A DNA stretch of 64,000 nt, taken from NCBI RefSeq assembly GCF_000020125.1, contig NC_010681.1, forward strand, positions 3,100,001 through 3,164,000, written 5' to 3'. This DNA comes from Paraburkholderia phytofirmans PsJN (GTDB lineage Bacteria > Pseudomonadota > Gammaproteobacteria > Burkholderiales > Burkholderiaceae). Position 1 is the stretch's first letter, and the number at the start of each line of letters is the position of its first letter. This document shows positions 27,254 through 37,377 of the stretch, piece after piece. The notes under the pieces were generated by a model that was given only the letters and a program-made list of their open reading frames with translations, made no database searches and was not told where the DNA came from. The position numbers were made by a program, and so were the translations under genes.

Positions 27254-28606
27254 ATGTCCGCCAACCGTTTCGACACGCTTGCGCTGCACGCCGGCGCTGC
27301 TCCCGACCCGACAACCGGCGCGCGCGCCACGCCGATTTACCAGACTACCTCGTTTTCGTTCCGCGACTCGGACCACGCCGCGGCGCTCTTCAATATGGAG
27401 CGCGCCGGCCACGTCTATTCACGCATCTCGAACCCGACCGTGGCCGTGTTCGAGGAACGCGTCGCCGCGCTGGAAAACGGCGCGGGCGCGATCGGCACGG
27501 CAAGCGGCCAGGCGGCCTTGCATCTGGCCATCGCCACGCTGATGGGCGCGGGCTCGCATATCGTCGCCTCCAGCGCGTTGTACGGCGGCTCGCACAATCT
27601 GCTGCACTACACGTTGCGGCGCTTCGGTATCGAGACGACCTTCGTCAAGCCCGGCGACCTCGACGCGTGGCGCGCCGCGCTGCGCCCGAATACACGACTG
27701 CTGTTCGGCGAAACGCTCGGCAATCCGGGCCTCGACGTGCTCGATATCGCCGCCGTGGCGCAGATCGCGCACGAGCACCGCGTGCCGCTGCTGGTCGACT
27801 CGACCTTCACCACGCCTTATCTGCTCAAACCGTTCGAACATGGCGCGGACTTCGTCTATCACTCGGCCACCAAATTTCTCGGTGGCCATGGCACGACGAT
27901 CGGCGGCGTGCTGGTGGACGGCGGCACGTTCGACTTCGAAGCCTCCGGGCGCTTCCCCGAATTCACCGAACCGTACGACGGCTTTCACGGCATGGTGTTC
28001 AGCGAGGAAAGCACCGTCGCACCGTTTCTTCTGCGTGCACGCCGCGAGGGCCTGCGCGACTTCGGCGCCTGCCTGCATCCGCAGGCCGCGTGGCAACTGC
28101 TGCAAGGCATCGAAACGCTGCCTCTGCGGATGGAACGGCACGTCGCCAACACGCGACGCGTGGTCGAATTCCTCGCCGCTCACGCGGCAGTCGAATCCGT
28201 CGCCTATCCGGAGTTGCCGACGCACCCGGATCACGCCCTTGCGAAACGCCTGTTGCCGCGCGGCGCCGGCGCGGTGTTCAGCTTCAATCTGCGCGGCGAC
28301 CGCGCCGCCGGGCGCAGTTTCATCGAGGCGCTCTCGCTGTTCTCGCATCTCGCGAACGTAGGCGACGCACGCTCGCTCGTCATCCATCCCGCATCGACCA
28401 CGCACTTTCGCATGGACGCCGCTGCGCTCGCCGCGGCCGGCATCGCCGAAGGGACGATCCGCCTTTCGATCGGCCTCGAAGATCCCGACGATCTGATCGA
28501 CGACCTCAAGCGCGCGTTGAAAGCCGCACAGAAAGCGAGCGCTTCGAGCGCGCCGCACGGCGGCGCAGCCGCTGCGGCCGCCCAAACTCGCCCGGAGTCC
28601 GCATGA
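27254..28606 (+). CDS. O-acetylhomoserine aminocarboxypropyltransferase / cystathionine gamma-synthase family
   Basis: 450 residues from ATG 27254 (MSANRFDTLALHAGAAPDP). A PLP enzyme of the Cys/Met metabolism family: YSRISNPTVAVFEERVAALE and GTASGQAALHLAI build the cofactor pocket, DSTFTTPYLLKPFEHGADFV contains the Asp contacting the pyridine ring, and HSATKFLGGHGTTIGG carries the Schiff-base lysine. The length and the LANVGDARSLVIHPASTTH segment fit O-acetylhomoserine sulfhydrylase (MetY) more than cystathionine gamma-synthase. It makes homocysteine from O-acetylhomoserine and sulfide. The last four bases overlap the next gene's start (ATGA). The Ala/Pro-rich C-terminal tail is unusual. Confidence 0.9.
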   Translation: MSANRFDTLALHAGAAPDPTTGARATPIYQTTSFSFRDSDHAAALFNMERAGHVYSRISNPTVAVFEERVAALENGAGAIGTASGQAALHLAIATLMGAGSHIVASSALYGGSHNLLHYTLRRFGIETTFVKPGDLDAWRAALRPNTRLLFGETLGNPGLDVLDIAAVAQIAHEHRVPLLVDSTFTTPYLLKPFEHGADFVYHSATKFLGGHGTTIGGVLVDGGTFDFEASGRFPEFTEPYDGFHGMVFSEESTVAPFLLRARREGLRDFGACLHPQAAWQLLQGIETLPLRMERHVANTRRVVEFLAAHAAVESVAYPELPTHPDHALAKRLLPRGAGAVFSFNLRGDRAAGRSFIEALSLFSHLANVGDARSLVIHPASTTHFRMDAAALAAAGIAEGTIRLSIGLEDPDDLIDDLKRALKAAQKASASSAPHGGAAAAAAQTRPESA

Positions 28607-29436
28607 TCCTGACCGTTCAAGGCAAACCTGCCTACGCCTACACCGGCGGCAAAGCGTTCGATGCGAGCCTGCCGACCGCCGTATTCATCCACGGCGCGGA
28701 GCACGATCACAGCGTGTGGGCGCTGCAAACCCGCTACTTCGCGCATCACGGCTTCAGCGTGCTGGCCGTGGATCTGCCCGGTCACTGCCGCAGCGCCGGC
28801 CCGGCGCTGACCACCGTGCCGGCCATGGCCGACTGGCTGGCAGCGCTGCTCGATGCCGCCGGTGTGCGGCGCGCCTTCGTGGCCGGTCACAGCATGGGCT
28901 CGCTGATCGCGCTCGATTTCGCCGGCCGCTATCCGGAACGGGCAACGCATCTCGCCCTGCTCGCCACGGCGATTCCGATGGCAGTCTCCGACGCACTGCT
29001 CGACGCCGCCTTGCACCGTGAGCCCGAAGCGATCGGCATGGTCAATCAATGGTCGCACTCGACCTTCGCGGCCAAGCCCTCCTGCCCCGGCCCCGGCTTC
29101 TGGCTGCACGGTATGAACCAGCGCTTGATGGAACGCGTCTCGGCAAGCGGCGAGCCGAACCTGTTCCACACCGACTTCGCCGCCTGCAACAGCTATGCGG
29201 ACGGCCTCGCCCGCGCTGCGCAAGTGCGTTGCGCCGCACGCCTGATCGTCGGCCGGCGCGATGCGATGACGCCGCCGCGCGCCGCCAAAGCGCTCGCCGG
29301 CGCCCTGGCGCAAGCCGGTGTACCGGTCGACACGGTCACACTCGACGCCGGTCACGCGCTCATGTCCGAGCAACCCGACGCCACGCTCGACGCCCTCTTC
29401 AGCTTCGCCACCAGAGCGCCTCGCGAGGCCGGATAA
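28603..29436 (+). CDS. Alpha/beta hydrolase coupled to the MetY-type gene
   Basis: 277 residues. Its ATG at 28603 overlaps the stop of the sulfhydrylase gene as ATGA, so translation is coupled. FIHGAEHDHSVW is the oxyanion loop, AGHSMGSLIALDFAGRYPER the nucleophile elbow with serine near residue 95, VGRRDAMTPPRAAK supplies the acid region and LDAGHALMSEQP the histidine. Being tied to a homoserine-ester enzyme, it might act on an acylated amino acid or thioester; the overlap suggests related function but the substrate is not known. Confidence 0.86.
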   Translation: MILTVQGKPAYAYTGGKAFDASLPTAVFIHGAEHDHSVWALQTRYFAHHGFSVLAVDLPGHCRSAGPALTTVPAMADWLAALLDAAGVRRAFVAGHSMGSLIALDFAGRYPERATHLALLATAIPMAVSDALLDAALHREPEAIGMVNQWSHSTFAAKPSCPGPGFWLHGMNQRLMERVSASGEPNLFHTDFAACNSYADGLARAAQVRCAARLIVGRRDAMTPPRAAKALAGALAQAGVPVDTVTLDAGHALMSEQPDATLDALFSFATRAPREAG

Positions 29437-29614
29437 AGGTCACGAGCCGTCACGATAACGGCGTAAAGAGCGGCGCGCCATCGGCCGAATGGCCAGGTTG
29501 CGCGCGTCGTCCGATAGCCGCACAATGGATCAACCCTGTCCTGTTTCGAGCGCGCGTGCCTGGCATGTTGGCGCACGCCGAAGCATCGGGAAGCGTCGCA
29601 ATCCGGAGGCCGTG

Positions 29615-29935
29615 ATGGCGCAAACCGCGCACACCGATCACTTCGCGAGTTTCGCGGAGTTTTATCCGTACTACCTGAGCGAGCACCGCAACACGGTCTC
29701 GCGGCGGCTGCATTTCGTGGGATCGCTCGGCGTGATCGGCTGTCTCGCCATGGCGCTCGCCACCGGCGACTGGCTATGGCTGCCCGCCGCCGTGATCTGC
29801 GGATACGGCTTTGCCTGGGTCGGACATTTCTTCTTCGAGAAGAACCGGCCCGCTACCTTCCGGCATCCGCTTTACAGCCTGATGGGCGACTGGGTGATGT
29901 TCAAGGACATCTGCGTCGGCAAGATTTCGCTGTAG
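29615..29935 (+). CDS. DUF962/Mpo1-like small membrane protein
   Basis: 106 residues from ATG 29615, with GGAGG just upstream. The pattern FAEFYPYYLSEHRNTVSRRL near the start, HFVGSLGVIG with two following membrane segments, and VGHFFFEKNRPATFRHPLYS, is that of the DUF962 family. In yeast its member Mpo1 oxidises 2-hydroxy fatty acids with Fe(II); the histidines seen here (SEHRN, LHFVG, GHFF, RHPLY) are the probable metal ligands. Function in bacteria is unproven. The gene stands alone, convergent with yihY. Confidence 0.85.
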   Translation: MAQTAHTDHFASFAEFYPYYLSEHRNTVSRRLHFVGSLGVIGCLAMALATGDWLWLPAAVICGYGFAWVGHFFFEKNRPATFRHPLYSLMGDWVMFKDICVGKISL

Positions 29936-29977
29936 CGATGCATTAGTTTTAGCGCCGACCAGTACGCACTCCGCGAC

Positions 29978-31291
29978 TCAAGCAGCCTGATGCGGCATGG
30001 AAGGCGTGCCGGGTTCGCTCTGCTCGGCGCGCGCCGCGCGAGCGGCCGCGCGCGCCGCCAGCAATGCGGCAAGTGTGACTTTCAGCTTGTCGTTTTCCAG
30101 CGCCGCCAGCAGCATCTCGCCATCCACGCGGGTGGACGCCAGCTGGAGTTGATACTCGAGTTCCGCGCGGTCGATCACGAACATTTCGAACAGGCGCTCC
30201 ACTGTGATTTGCGCCGGATTTGCCAGCAGCAGGAAATGCGGACGCAGCCCGTCCTCCTGCAAGCGCGCGATCCATTCGATCTCCTCGAGCTTTTGCAGCA
30301 GGTTGATCGTGGTGTCCATATCGCGCCGAAGCATCCGCGAAAGTTCGGGTACGGTGTAGCCGCGCTTACCTGCTTCACGCGCTTCCGAGAGGCGTGCGAG
30401 CAGTTCGAGCGAGTCGAACAGATTGCTGCCCTCGAAGGTGGGCCGGTGAAACTGGCCGATGCGAATGGCCGGCAACGCGGACGCGATCATTGCGCCCGCG
30501 AGCGTGATGAACCAGCACAGGTACATCCACACCAGAAATAGCGGCACGGCCGCGAATGCGCCGTACACCGCGGTGTAGGTCGGAATACGCCGCACGTAAT
30601 AGCCGAAGCCGCGCTTCGCCAGTTCGAAGGCGATCGCCGCGGTCACGCCGCCAATCACCGCGTCGCGCCATTCCACACGGCAATTCGGCAGGTAGACGTA
30701 GAGAATCGTGAAAGCGACCGCAGTGAGCGGCAGCGCGGCGCCGGTAAGTGCCCACTCGATGACGGGCGTCATGCGCTGCGCCGCCGTGAAGGTCATGGAC
30801 TGCGTAAACAGATACGACGATATCGACAAACTGACGCCGATCAGAATCGGGCCCAGCGTGATGATTGCCCAATACACCAGAATGCGCTGCGCGATCGGCC
30901 GCGCTTTGCGCACGCGCCAGATCACATTGAAGGCGGATTCGACTGTCATCATCGTCATCACGGCAGTGACAAACAGAAAGATCATGCCGATGGTCGTGAG
31001 GCCTTTCGCCTTCGACGCAAACTGATTCAGATAGTTAAAAATCTGACTGTTGAGCTGCGCTGGCATCAGATGGTCGGCAAGAAAAATCTGCAGCGACATC
31101 TGGAACGAAGCAAAGATCGGAAACGCGGTGAACAACGCGAACGCGACCGTCGCGAGCGGCACGAGCGAAAGCATGGTGGTGAACGTGAGGCTGCCGGCCA
31201 CCTGCGGAATGCGGTCTTCGCTGCTGCGCTGCGCGGCAAATTGCGCGAGCCGTTTGAGCGTGTCGAGATCGAAACGCACCCTGGACAACAA
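29978..31291 (-). CDS. YihY/UPF0761 family inner membrane protein
   Basis: 437 residues. The N-terminal 280 residues hold six membrane segments with the conserved RIPQVAGSLTFTTMLSLVPL and ESAFNVIWRVRKARP motifs of the YihY family (once called ribonuclease BN, a label later withdrawn). The C-terminal 150 residues look cytoplasmic and helix-rich, ending in an Arg/Ala-rich tail; YTVPELSRMLRRDMDTTINL resembles a small winged-helix. The start is uncertain: GGAGG overlaps a GTG at 31297, so the TTG at 31291 gives better spacing. Role unknown. Confidence 0.88.
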   Translation of the reverse strand: MLSRVRFDLDTLKRLAQFAAQRSSEDRIPQVAGSLTFTTMLSLVPLATVAFALFTAFPIFASFQMSLQIFLADHLMPAQLNSQIFNYLNQFASKAKGLTTIGMIFLFVTAVMTMMTVESAFNVIWRVRKARPIAQRILVYWAIITLGPILIGVSLSISSYLFTQSMTFTAAQRMTPVIEWALTGAALPLTAVAFTILYVYLPNCRVEWRDAVIGGVTAAIAFELAKRGFGYYVRRIPTYTAVYGAFAAVPLFLVWMYLCWFITLAGAMIASALPAIRIGQFHRPTFEGSNLFDSLELLARLSEAREAGKRGYTVPELSRMLRRDMDTTINLLQKLEEIEWIARLQEDGLRPHFLLLANPAQITVERLFEMFVIDRAELEYQLQLASTRVDGEMLLAALENDKLKVTLAALLAARAAARAARAEQSEPGTPSMPHQAA

Positions 31292-31322
31292 ACCCACCTC
31301 CTTGCTGCGTGCAACGGTATGA

Positions 31323-32545
<1,223 letters not shown>

Positions 32546-32599
32546 CAAAAACGCTCCGCCTCGCCCGACATTTCCGCCCGAATACGCTGACCGACCGAC

Positions 32600-34018
32600 A
32601 TGACCCAAACCGCTTTCCTCGCCGCCTGCCGCGACGCCATCGGCGCCGCGCAGGTGCTGACCGATCCGCACGACACTGCCCTGTACCTGACCGACTGGCG
32701 CCGCCGCTACGCCGGCGCGGCGTGCGCGGTACTCTGCCCGGCCACGCCTGACGAAGTCGCCGCACTCGTGAAGCTTGCTGTCGAACATCGCATCGCGCTG
32801 GTTCCGCAAGGCGGCAACACGGGTCTCGCCGGCGGCGCCACGCCGGACGCAAGCGGCGCGCAGGCGGTCATCAGCTTGCGGCGTCTGAACCGGGTGCGCG
32901 ACATCGATCCGCACAACAACACGATCACGGTCGAAGCCGGTGTGATTCTCGCCGAGGTGCAGAAGCACGCCGACGAGGCCGGCCGCCTCTTCCCCTTGAG
33001 CCTCGCCGCCGAAGGCAGCTGCACGATCGGCGGCAATCTCGCCACCAATGCGGGCGGCACCGGCGTGCTCCGCTACGGCAACGCGCGCGAGTTGTGCCTC
33101 GGGCTGGAGGTCGTCACACCGCAGGGCGAACTCTGGGACGGCCTGCGCGGACTGCGCAAGGACAACACCGGCTACGATCTACGCGACCTGTTCATCGGCG
33201 CGGAAGGCACGCTCGGCATCATCACCGCCGCCGTGCTTAAGCTGCATCCGCGACCGGCCGCGCGCGTCACGGCGCTCGCCGCGCTCGCGTCGCCGCATGC
33301 CGCGCTCGACTTTTTGTCGCTCACGCAGCGTGTCGCCGGGCCGCTGTTGACCGGTTTCGAATTGATGTCCGATTTCTGCCTGCGGTTGGTCGGCCGGCAT
33401 TTCGAGCAGATGCGCTATCCGTTCGCCGAGCCGCACGCGCAAGTCGTGCTGCTCGAACTGTCGGACAGCGAAAGCGAGGAGCATGCACGCGAACTGTTCG
33501 AGCGTCTGATGGAAACGGCGCTCGAAAGCGGTCTGGTGCAAGACGCGGTGGTCGCGGAAAATCTCAGCCAGTCGCGAGCGTTCTGGAATCTGCGTGAACA
33601 CATTCCGCTCGCACAGGCCGAGGAAGGCCTGAACATCAAGCACGATATCGCGGTACCGATCTCGCGGGTCGGCCACTTCATCGAGGAAACCGACGCGGCG
33701 ATCGCGCAGGCCGTGCCCGGCGCGCGCATGGTGACGTTCGGCCATCTCGGCGACGGCAATCTGCACTACAACGTGCAAGCGCCCGAAGGCGTCGATGCGA
33801 AAGCGTTCCTCACGCAATACCAGAGCCCGATCAACCAGATCGTCTACGACAGCGTGCACCGGCATCGCGGCAGCATCAGCGCGGAACACGGGCTCGGCCA
33901 GTTGAAGATCGACGAAGCGATGCACTATAAGCAGGACGTCGAAGTGCAGTTGATGCGCGCTGTCAAACGTGCGCTCGATCCGCTGAATCTGATGAATCCG
34001 GGCAAGGTGCTACGCTAG
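32600..34018 (+). CDS. FAD-binding oxidoreductase, D-2-hydroxyacid dehydrogenase type
   Basis: 472 residues. The N-terminal FAD_binding_4 domain includes CPATPDEVAALVKLAVEHRI, VPQGGNTGLAGGATP and LAAEGSCTIGGNLATNAGGT. The C-terminal cap (GLVQDAVVAENLSQSRAFWN; FGHLGDGNLHYNVQAP; SISAEHGLGQLK) has the metal-binding histidines of the D-lactate / D-2-hydroxyglutarate dehydrogenase group. It oxidises a D-2-hydroxyacid to the 2-oxoacid, passing electrons to a membrane or flavoprotein acceptor. The exact acid is not resolved. Begins 54 bases after the DUF2069 gene, perhaps in the same transcript. Confidence 0.92.
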   Translation: MTQTAFLAACRDAIGAAQVLTDPHDTALYLTDWRRRYAGAACAVLCPATPDEVAALVKLAVEHRIALVPQGGNTGLAGGATPDASGAQAVISLRRLNRVRDIDPHNNTITVEAGVILAEVQKHADEAGRLFPLSLAAEGSCTIGGNLATNAGGTGVLRYGNARELCLGLEVVTPQGELWDGLRGLRKDNTGYDLRDLFIGAEGTLGIITAAVLKLHPRPAARVTALAALASPHAALDFLSLTQRVAGPLLTGFELMSDFCLRLVGRHFEQMRYPFAEPHAQVVLLELSDSESEEHARELFERLMETALESGLVQDAVVAENLSQSRAFWNLREHIPLAQAEEGLNIKHDIAVPISRVGHFIEETDAAIAQAVPGARMVTFGHLGDGNLHYNVQAPEGVDAKAFLTQYQSPINQIVYDSVHRHRGSISAEHGLGQLKIDEAMHYKQDVEVQLMRAVKRALDPLNLMNPGKVLR

Positions 34019-34068
34019 CGTCTGAAATTCCGCGTCCCCCCGCGGAGGCCATTTCAGGAGTCGTGGCC

Positions 34069-34875
34069 GTGAAGATTCGAGTGCTGTCCGATCTGCATCT
34101 GGAGAACGACGAGCCCGAGCTGATCCCGCATGCGCAGGCGGATCTGATCGTGCTGGCCGGCGACATCCACAATCACGCGGCCGGACCGCGCTGGGCCGCG
34201 CAGACTTTCGACGGCGCCGTGCCGGTGGTCTACGTGCCCGGCAATCACGAATACTACGACGGCGAGTTCAGCGCGCTCGACGCGGCGCTCTACGACGCTG
34301 CTGCGCAGGTCGAGAACGTGCACGTGCTGAACAACGCCGCGCTGGTCGACCCGCAAGGCCGGTGGCGCGTGCTCGGCACGACTTTGTGGACCGACTTCGC
34401 GTTGTACGGAAACGACCCGGACGCGCTCGCCAGTTCGATCGAGGCATCGCGCAAGGTGATGCTCGACTTCCGCGGACTGATCCAGATGAACTGGCCGCAC
34501 GACACCCACGACGCCACACGCGATTTCACGCCCGACGACTCGCTTGCACTGCACCGGCGAGCGCGCACCTGGCTCGAGGGCGAACTCGCCAGGCCGTTCG
34601 GCGGCAAGACGATTGTGGTCACGCATCATGCCCCGCATCGGCTGAGTCTGGCCGAGCGCTATGCGGAAGACCTCGTGTCGGCGGGCTTCGTCAATCATTT
34701 GCCGGATCTGGTCGGCGCGCCTGTCGCGTTGTGGATTCATGGGCATACGCATACGCCTTTCGATTACAGCGTGAACGGCACGCGTGTGGTCTGCAATCCG
34801 CGCGGCTATCTCGACCGGCGCACTGGCCAGTTGGAGAATCCGCTTTTTGCGTGGGATAAGGTCGTAGAGATATAG
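34069..34875 (+). CDS. Metallophosphoesterase
   Basis: 268 residues with the calcineurin-like phosphoesterase motifs in order: RVLSDLHLEND, VLAGDIHNH, YVPGNHEYYDG, VVTHHAPHRLS and HGHTHTPFDY, which supply the two-metal centre. Substrate unknown; similar proteins are annotated as phosphodiesterases. AGGAG lies 8 bases before the GTG at 34069 and only 3 before the GTG at 34063, so the second is chosen. Follows the dehydrogenase gene by 50 bases. Confidence 0.9.
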   Translation: MKIRVLSDLHLENDEPELIPHAQADLIVLAGDIHNHAAGPRWAAQTFDGAVPVVYVPGNHEYYDGEFSALDAALYDAAAQVENVHVLNNAALVDPQGRWRVLGTTLWTDFALYGNDPDALASSIEASRKVMLDFRGLIQMNWPHDTHDATRDFTPDDSLALHRRARTWLEGELARPFGGKTIVVTHHAPHRLSLAERYAEDLVSAGFVNHLPDLVGAPVALWIHGHTHTPFDYSVNGTRVVCNPRGYLDRRTGQLENPLFAWDKVVEI

Positions 34876-35009
34876 CGGTCGCGTGAGGTGGCTTGGGGCC
34901 AATCTGAATAGCGCGCCCGCACAGCACGCACTACGCTATCGAGGTTGTCGAATCGCGGTGATCCAGCCGCGGCTATCGAAACCCACGCCGGTCGTCCCGG
35001 AGGTCGCTC

Positions 35010-35732
35010 ATGTGTGGTCGAATCAGCCAGTACCGCGATCCGCATTTCTACGCCGGGCAGCTCGGCCTCGCCGACCCGCTCATGCTCTTCGATGCCGCCG
35101 ACCGCCGCCCCGGCTACAACCTCGCGCCCGGTACTCACCCGCTCGCCATCTACCCGGATCAAACAGTGCACGCGATCCACTGGGGTTATTGCCCTGACTG
35201 GGCACGCGAACAGCATCTGCCGCAGACGATCAACGCGCGCGCCGACGCCGCGCCGAGCGGCCGCTACTTCAAGGACTTGTGGAAAACCGGAAGGGTGTTG
35301 GTGCCGGCAGACGGCTGGTTCGAATGGCGCATGGAAACCGCGTCACTGGCCAACATCGCGGATAGCAAAGACCGGCTAGACGAGCCACCGGGCCGCCAAC
35401 CCCACTTCGTGCATCTGAAGAGCGACGCGCCCATGTATCTCGCGGCGCTCTCGAGCGTGCGCGGAACCGAACCGCAAACGGAAGGCATGGGGATGGTAAT
35501 CGTGACGGCCATCGCCGACGCGGGTCTCGTCGACGTGCACGACCGCCGTCCGCTGGCATTCGCGCCGGACGCGGCGCGCCGCTGGCTGGACCCTGAATTG
35601 CCGCTCGATGAACTCGAGCAGTTGACGCGCACCGCCGGCATCGCCGCCGCGCGCTTTCGCTGGCACAGAGTGAGTCACGAAGTGGACCGCACGCTCACCG
35701 ACGAGCCGGGTCTGATCGCAGCAGTGAACTGA
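35010..35732 (+). CDS. SRAP family protein (YedK/HMCES-like)
   Basis: 240 residues. The first residues MCGRISQY supply Cys2, which after removal of Met bonds covalently to abasic sites in single-stranded DNA. PGYNLAPGTHPLAIY, NARADAAPSG, VPADGWFEWR (with the catalytic-type glutamate) and VHDRRPLAFAPDAARRWLDP complete the SRAP pattern. It protects abasic sites from error-prone repair. It is not next to an SOS gene, and I saw no LexA box in the 130 bases upstream. Related copies are also found on prophages, but the surroundings here look chromosomal. Confidence 0.93.
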   Translation: MCGRISQYRDPHFYAGQLGLADPLMLFDAADRRPGYNLAPGTHPLAIYPDQTVHAIHWGYCPDWAREQHLPQTINARADAAPSGRYFKDLWKTGRVLVPADGWFEWRMETASLANIADSKDRLDEPPGRQPHFVHLKSDAPMYLAALSSVRGTEPQTEGMGMVIVTAIADAGLVDVHDRRPLAFAPDAARRWLDPELPLDELEQLTRTAGIAAARFRWHRVSHEVDRTLTDEPGLIAAVN

Positions 35733-35904
35733 ATTTGAGCGCCGGATATGAGCGCGGATGGAGGGCGAACCGCGACGCCCGAAGGCGGAAGCGTCACTCG
35801 CCGCACACGGAACGCGACATCAGCGCCAGACGCGCGCCCGCATCAACCCGTCACCCCAAGAACAAAGACCCGGCCGCCCGGTAGCAAGGCCGCCGCAGCA
35901 AACC

Positions 35905-36063
35905 TCAACGATCGCGCCGCTGCCCCTGCGAATCCGGGCGCTCGACCTTGACCGGCACCAGTTGCGGCTGCTGATCGCGCAACCGGCGCAGCAAATCGCG
36001 CGACGCGGCAATCGCGATCAAGCCAAACATGACGGCCACGCCGATCATCAGATGCGTATCCAT
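35905..36063 (-). CDS. Small membrane protein, 52 residues
   Basis: ATG 36063 is preceded by GAGGGATTC. The protein starts MDTHLMIGVAVMFGLIAIAA, one clear membrane helix, followed by an Arg-rich cytoplasmic part (RDLLRRLRDQQPQLVPVKVE) and a polar end. The positive-inside pattern puts the N-terminus outside. The good ribosome site and the sharp charge pattern support a real gene, but no family is recognised. It lies between the SRAP and LysR genes. Confidence 0.6.
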   Translation of the reverse strand: MDTHLMIGVAVMFGLIAIAASRDLLRRLRDQQPQLVPVKVERPDSQGQRRDR

Positions 36064-36283
36064 GAATCCCTCGTCCTTCTGTCGTTGCGATTTTGTTGCG
36101 ATTTGCCGAACGGCGGCGAACTCAGCGCGTCCGGTGCAGACCGCGACGCATGAACGACACGTTAGCAAATCGACCGCGCGGCAGAAGTAAGGAAATGTTG
36201 CGACGCGGCAGCTATGTAACAGGCGCTCACGCCAGCTTCCGGCAGACCGCCGATCATCGCCGGAAACACCGCGCGGCACAGTA

Positions 36284-37222
36284 TCAAGTGCGCGCGAACT
36301 GGCGCAGTTCCTCCTGATCCGCGGCTAGCGTGGCGGGCAATTCGTCGCGCAGGAACTCGACCCACGTGCGGATCTTGGCATCCAGATACTGCCTGGACGG
36401 GTACAACGCGTACAGATTCATTGGCTGCGACGTGTATTCCGGCAGCAGCCAAACGAGTTCGCCCTTTCGCAAACCGCTGATCGCCGAGTAGATCGGAATC
36501 AGGCCGACGCCCATGCCGCTCGACACCGCCACCGCCATGGCTTCGGCGACGTTCACCTGAAAGCTGGTCGCGCCCAGCGCAATGGTTTCCTCGCCGTTCG
36601 GGCCGTCGAAGATCCATTTTTCGGTCGGGAAGACCGGTGTGACCATTTGCAGACACTCGTGGCGGGTGAGGTCCGCCGGCGTTTGCGGCACGCCGTGCCG
36701 CTCCAGATAAGCGGGCGACGCGCACGCAATGCTGAACGCGCTGCCGAGCCGCTGCGACACCAGCCCCGAATCCGGCAGACTGGTGGCGAGCGTGAGCGAC
36801 ACGTCGAAGCCTTCATCGAGCAGATCGGGCATGCGCTGCGCGAGCGTCAATTCGATTTGCACGTCAGGGTAACGCTCCTGGTAGCGGCCGACGGCCGGCA
36901 CCACGTAGTGCTGGCCAAAGCTCGTCATGGCGTGCACCTTCAGCTTGCCGGACGGGCGGGCATGGGCGTCGCTCGCCTCGGCCTCCGCCTGATCCACGTA
37001 CGCGAGGATCTGTTCGCAGCGTTGCAGATAGCGCTCGCCGGCTTCGGTCAGCGCGATCCGGCGCGTCGTGCGGTTCAACAGGCGCGTGCGCAGATGCGCT
37101 TCCAGATCGGACACCGCGCGCGACGCGTAGGCCGTGGTCGTATTCAGATGCTGCGCGGCGCCCGTGAAGCTGCCTGCTTCGACGACCCGGACAAATACGC
37201 GCATGTTTTGAAGCGTATCCAT
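36284..37222 (-). CDS. LysR family transcriptional regulator
   Basis: 312 residues. The N-terminal winged helix-turn-helix is MDTLQNMRVFVRVVEAGSFT then GAAQHLNTTTAYASRAVSDL with the wing LLNRTTRRIALTEAGERYLQ. The remaining 220 residues are the two-lobed effector domain (LKVHAMTSFGQHYVVPAVGR; ISGLRKGELVWLLPEY). Divergent from the four-gene efflux operon across 155 bases, in the arrangement of aaeR and aaeXAB, so control of aromatic-acid efflux is the likely job. The effector is inferred. Confidence 0.9.
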   Translation of the reverse strand: MDTLQNMRVFVRVVEAGSFTGAAQHLNTTTAYASRAVSDLEAHLRTRLLNRTTRRIALTEAGERYLQRCEQILAYVDQAEAEASDAHARPSGKLKVHAMTSFGQHYVVPAVGRYQERYPDVQIELTLAQRMPDLLDEGFDVSLTLATSLPDSGLVSQRLGSAFSIACASPAYLERHGVPQTPADLTRHECLQMVTPVFPTEKWIFDGPNGEETIALGATSFQVNVAEAMAVAVSSGMGVGLIPIYSAISGLRKGELVWLLPEYTSQPMNLYALYPSRQYLDAKIRTWVEFLRDELPATLAADQEELRQFART

Positions 37223-37243
37223 AACTTTCCCTTGTGATCGGAA

Positions 37244-37340
37244 GCGATTGTTACACGATTCGCAAAGGCGATTGTCTCATATCGCGTAAGAATGCCTTGC
37301 ATCTTTACCGGTTATTCCGCAATCAATCGAAAAATATAAT
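37244..37340. promoter_or_regulatory. LysR-efflux divergent promoter: direct repeats and -10
   Basis: GCGATTGT occurs at 37244-37251 and again at 37268-37275, 24 bases apart (more than two helical turns), between the divergent LysR and efflux genes. A TATAAT lies at 37335-37340 upstream of the efflux operon, with no convincing -35. LysR proteins bind paired sites in such regions, so the repeats are plausible operators. Not tested. Confidence 0.42.
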
Positions 37341-37377
37341 GACGCACATGCTTCTATAGCCAATTTTGGAGGAAATC

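Noticed and set aside
27055..28602. The long plus-strand frame extending 516 codons upstream of the alpha/beta hydrolase
   Set aside because: It is a shadow of the MetY gene in another frame; only the last 277 codons, from ATG 28603, are protein-like.
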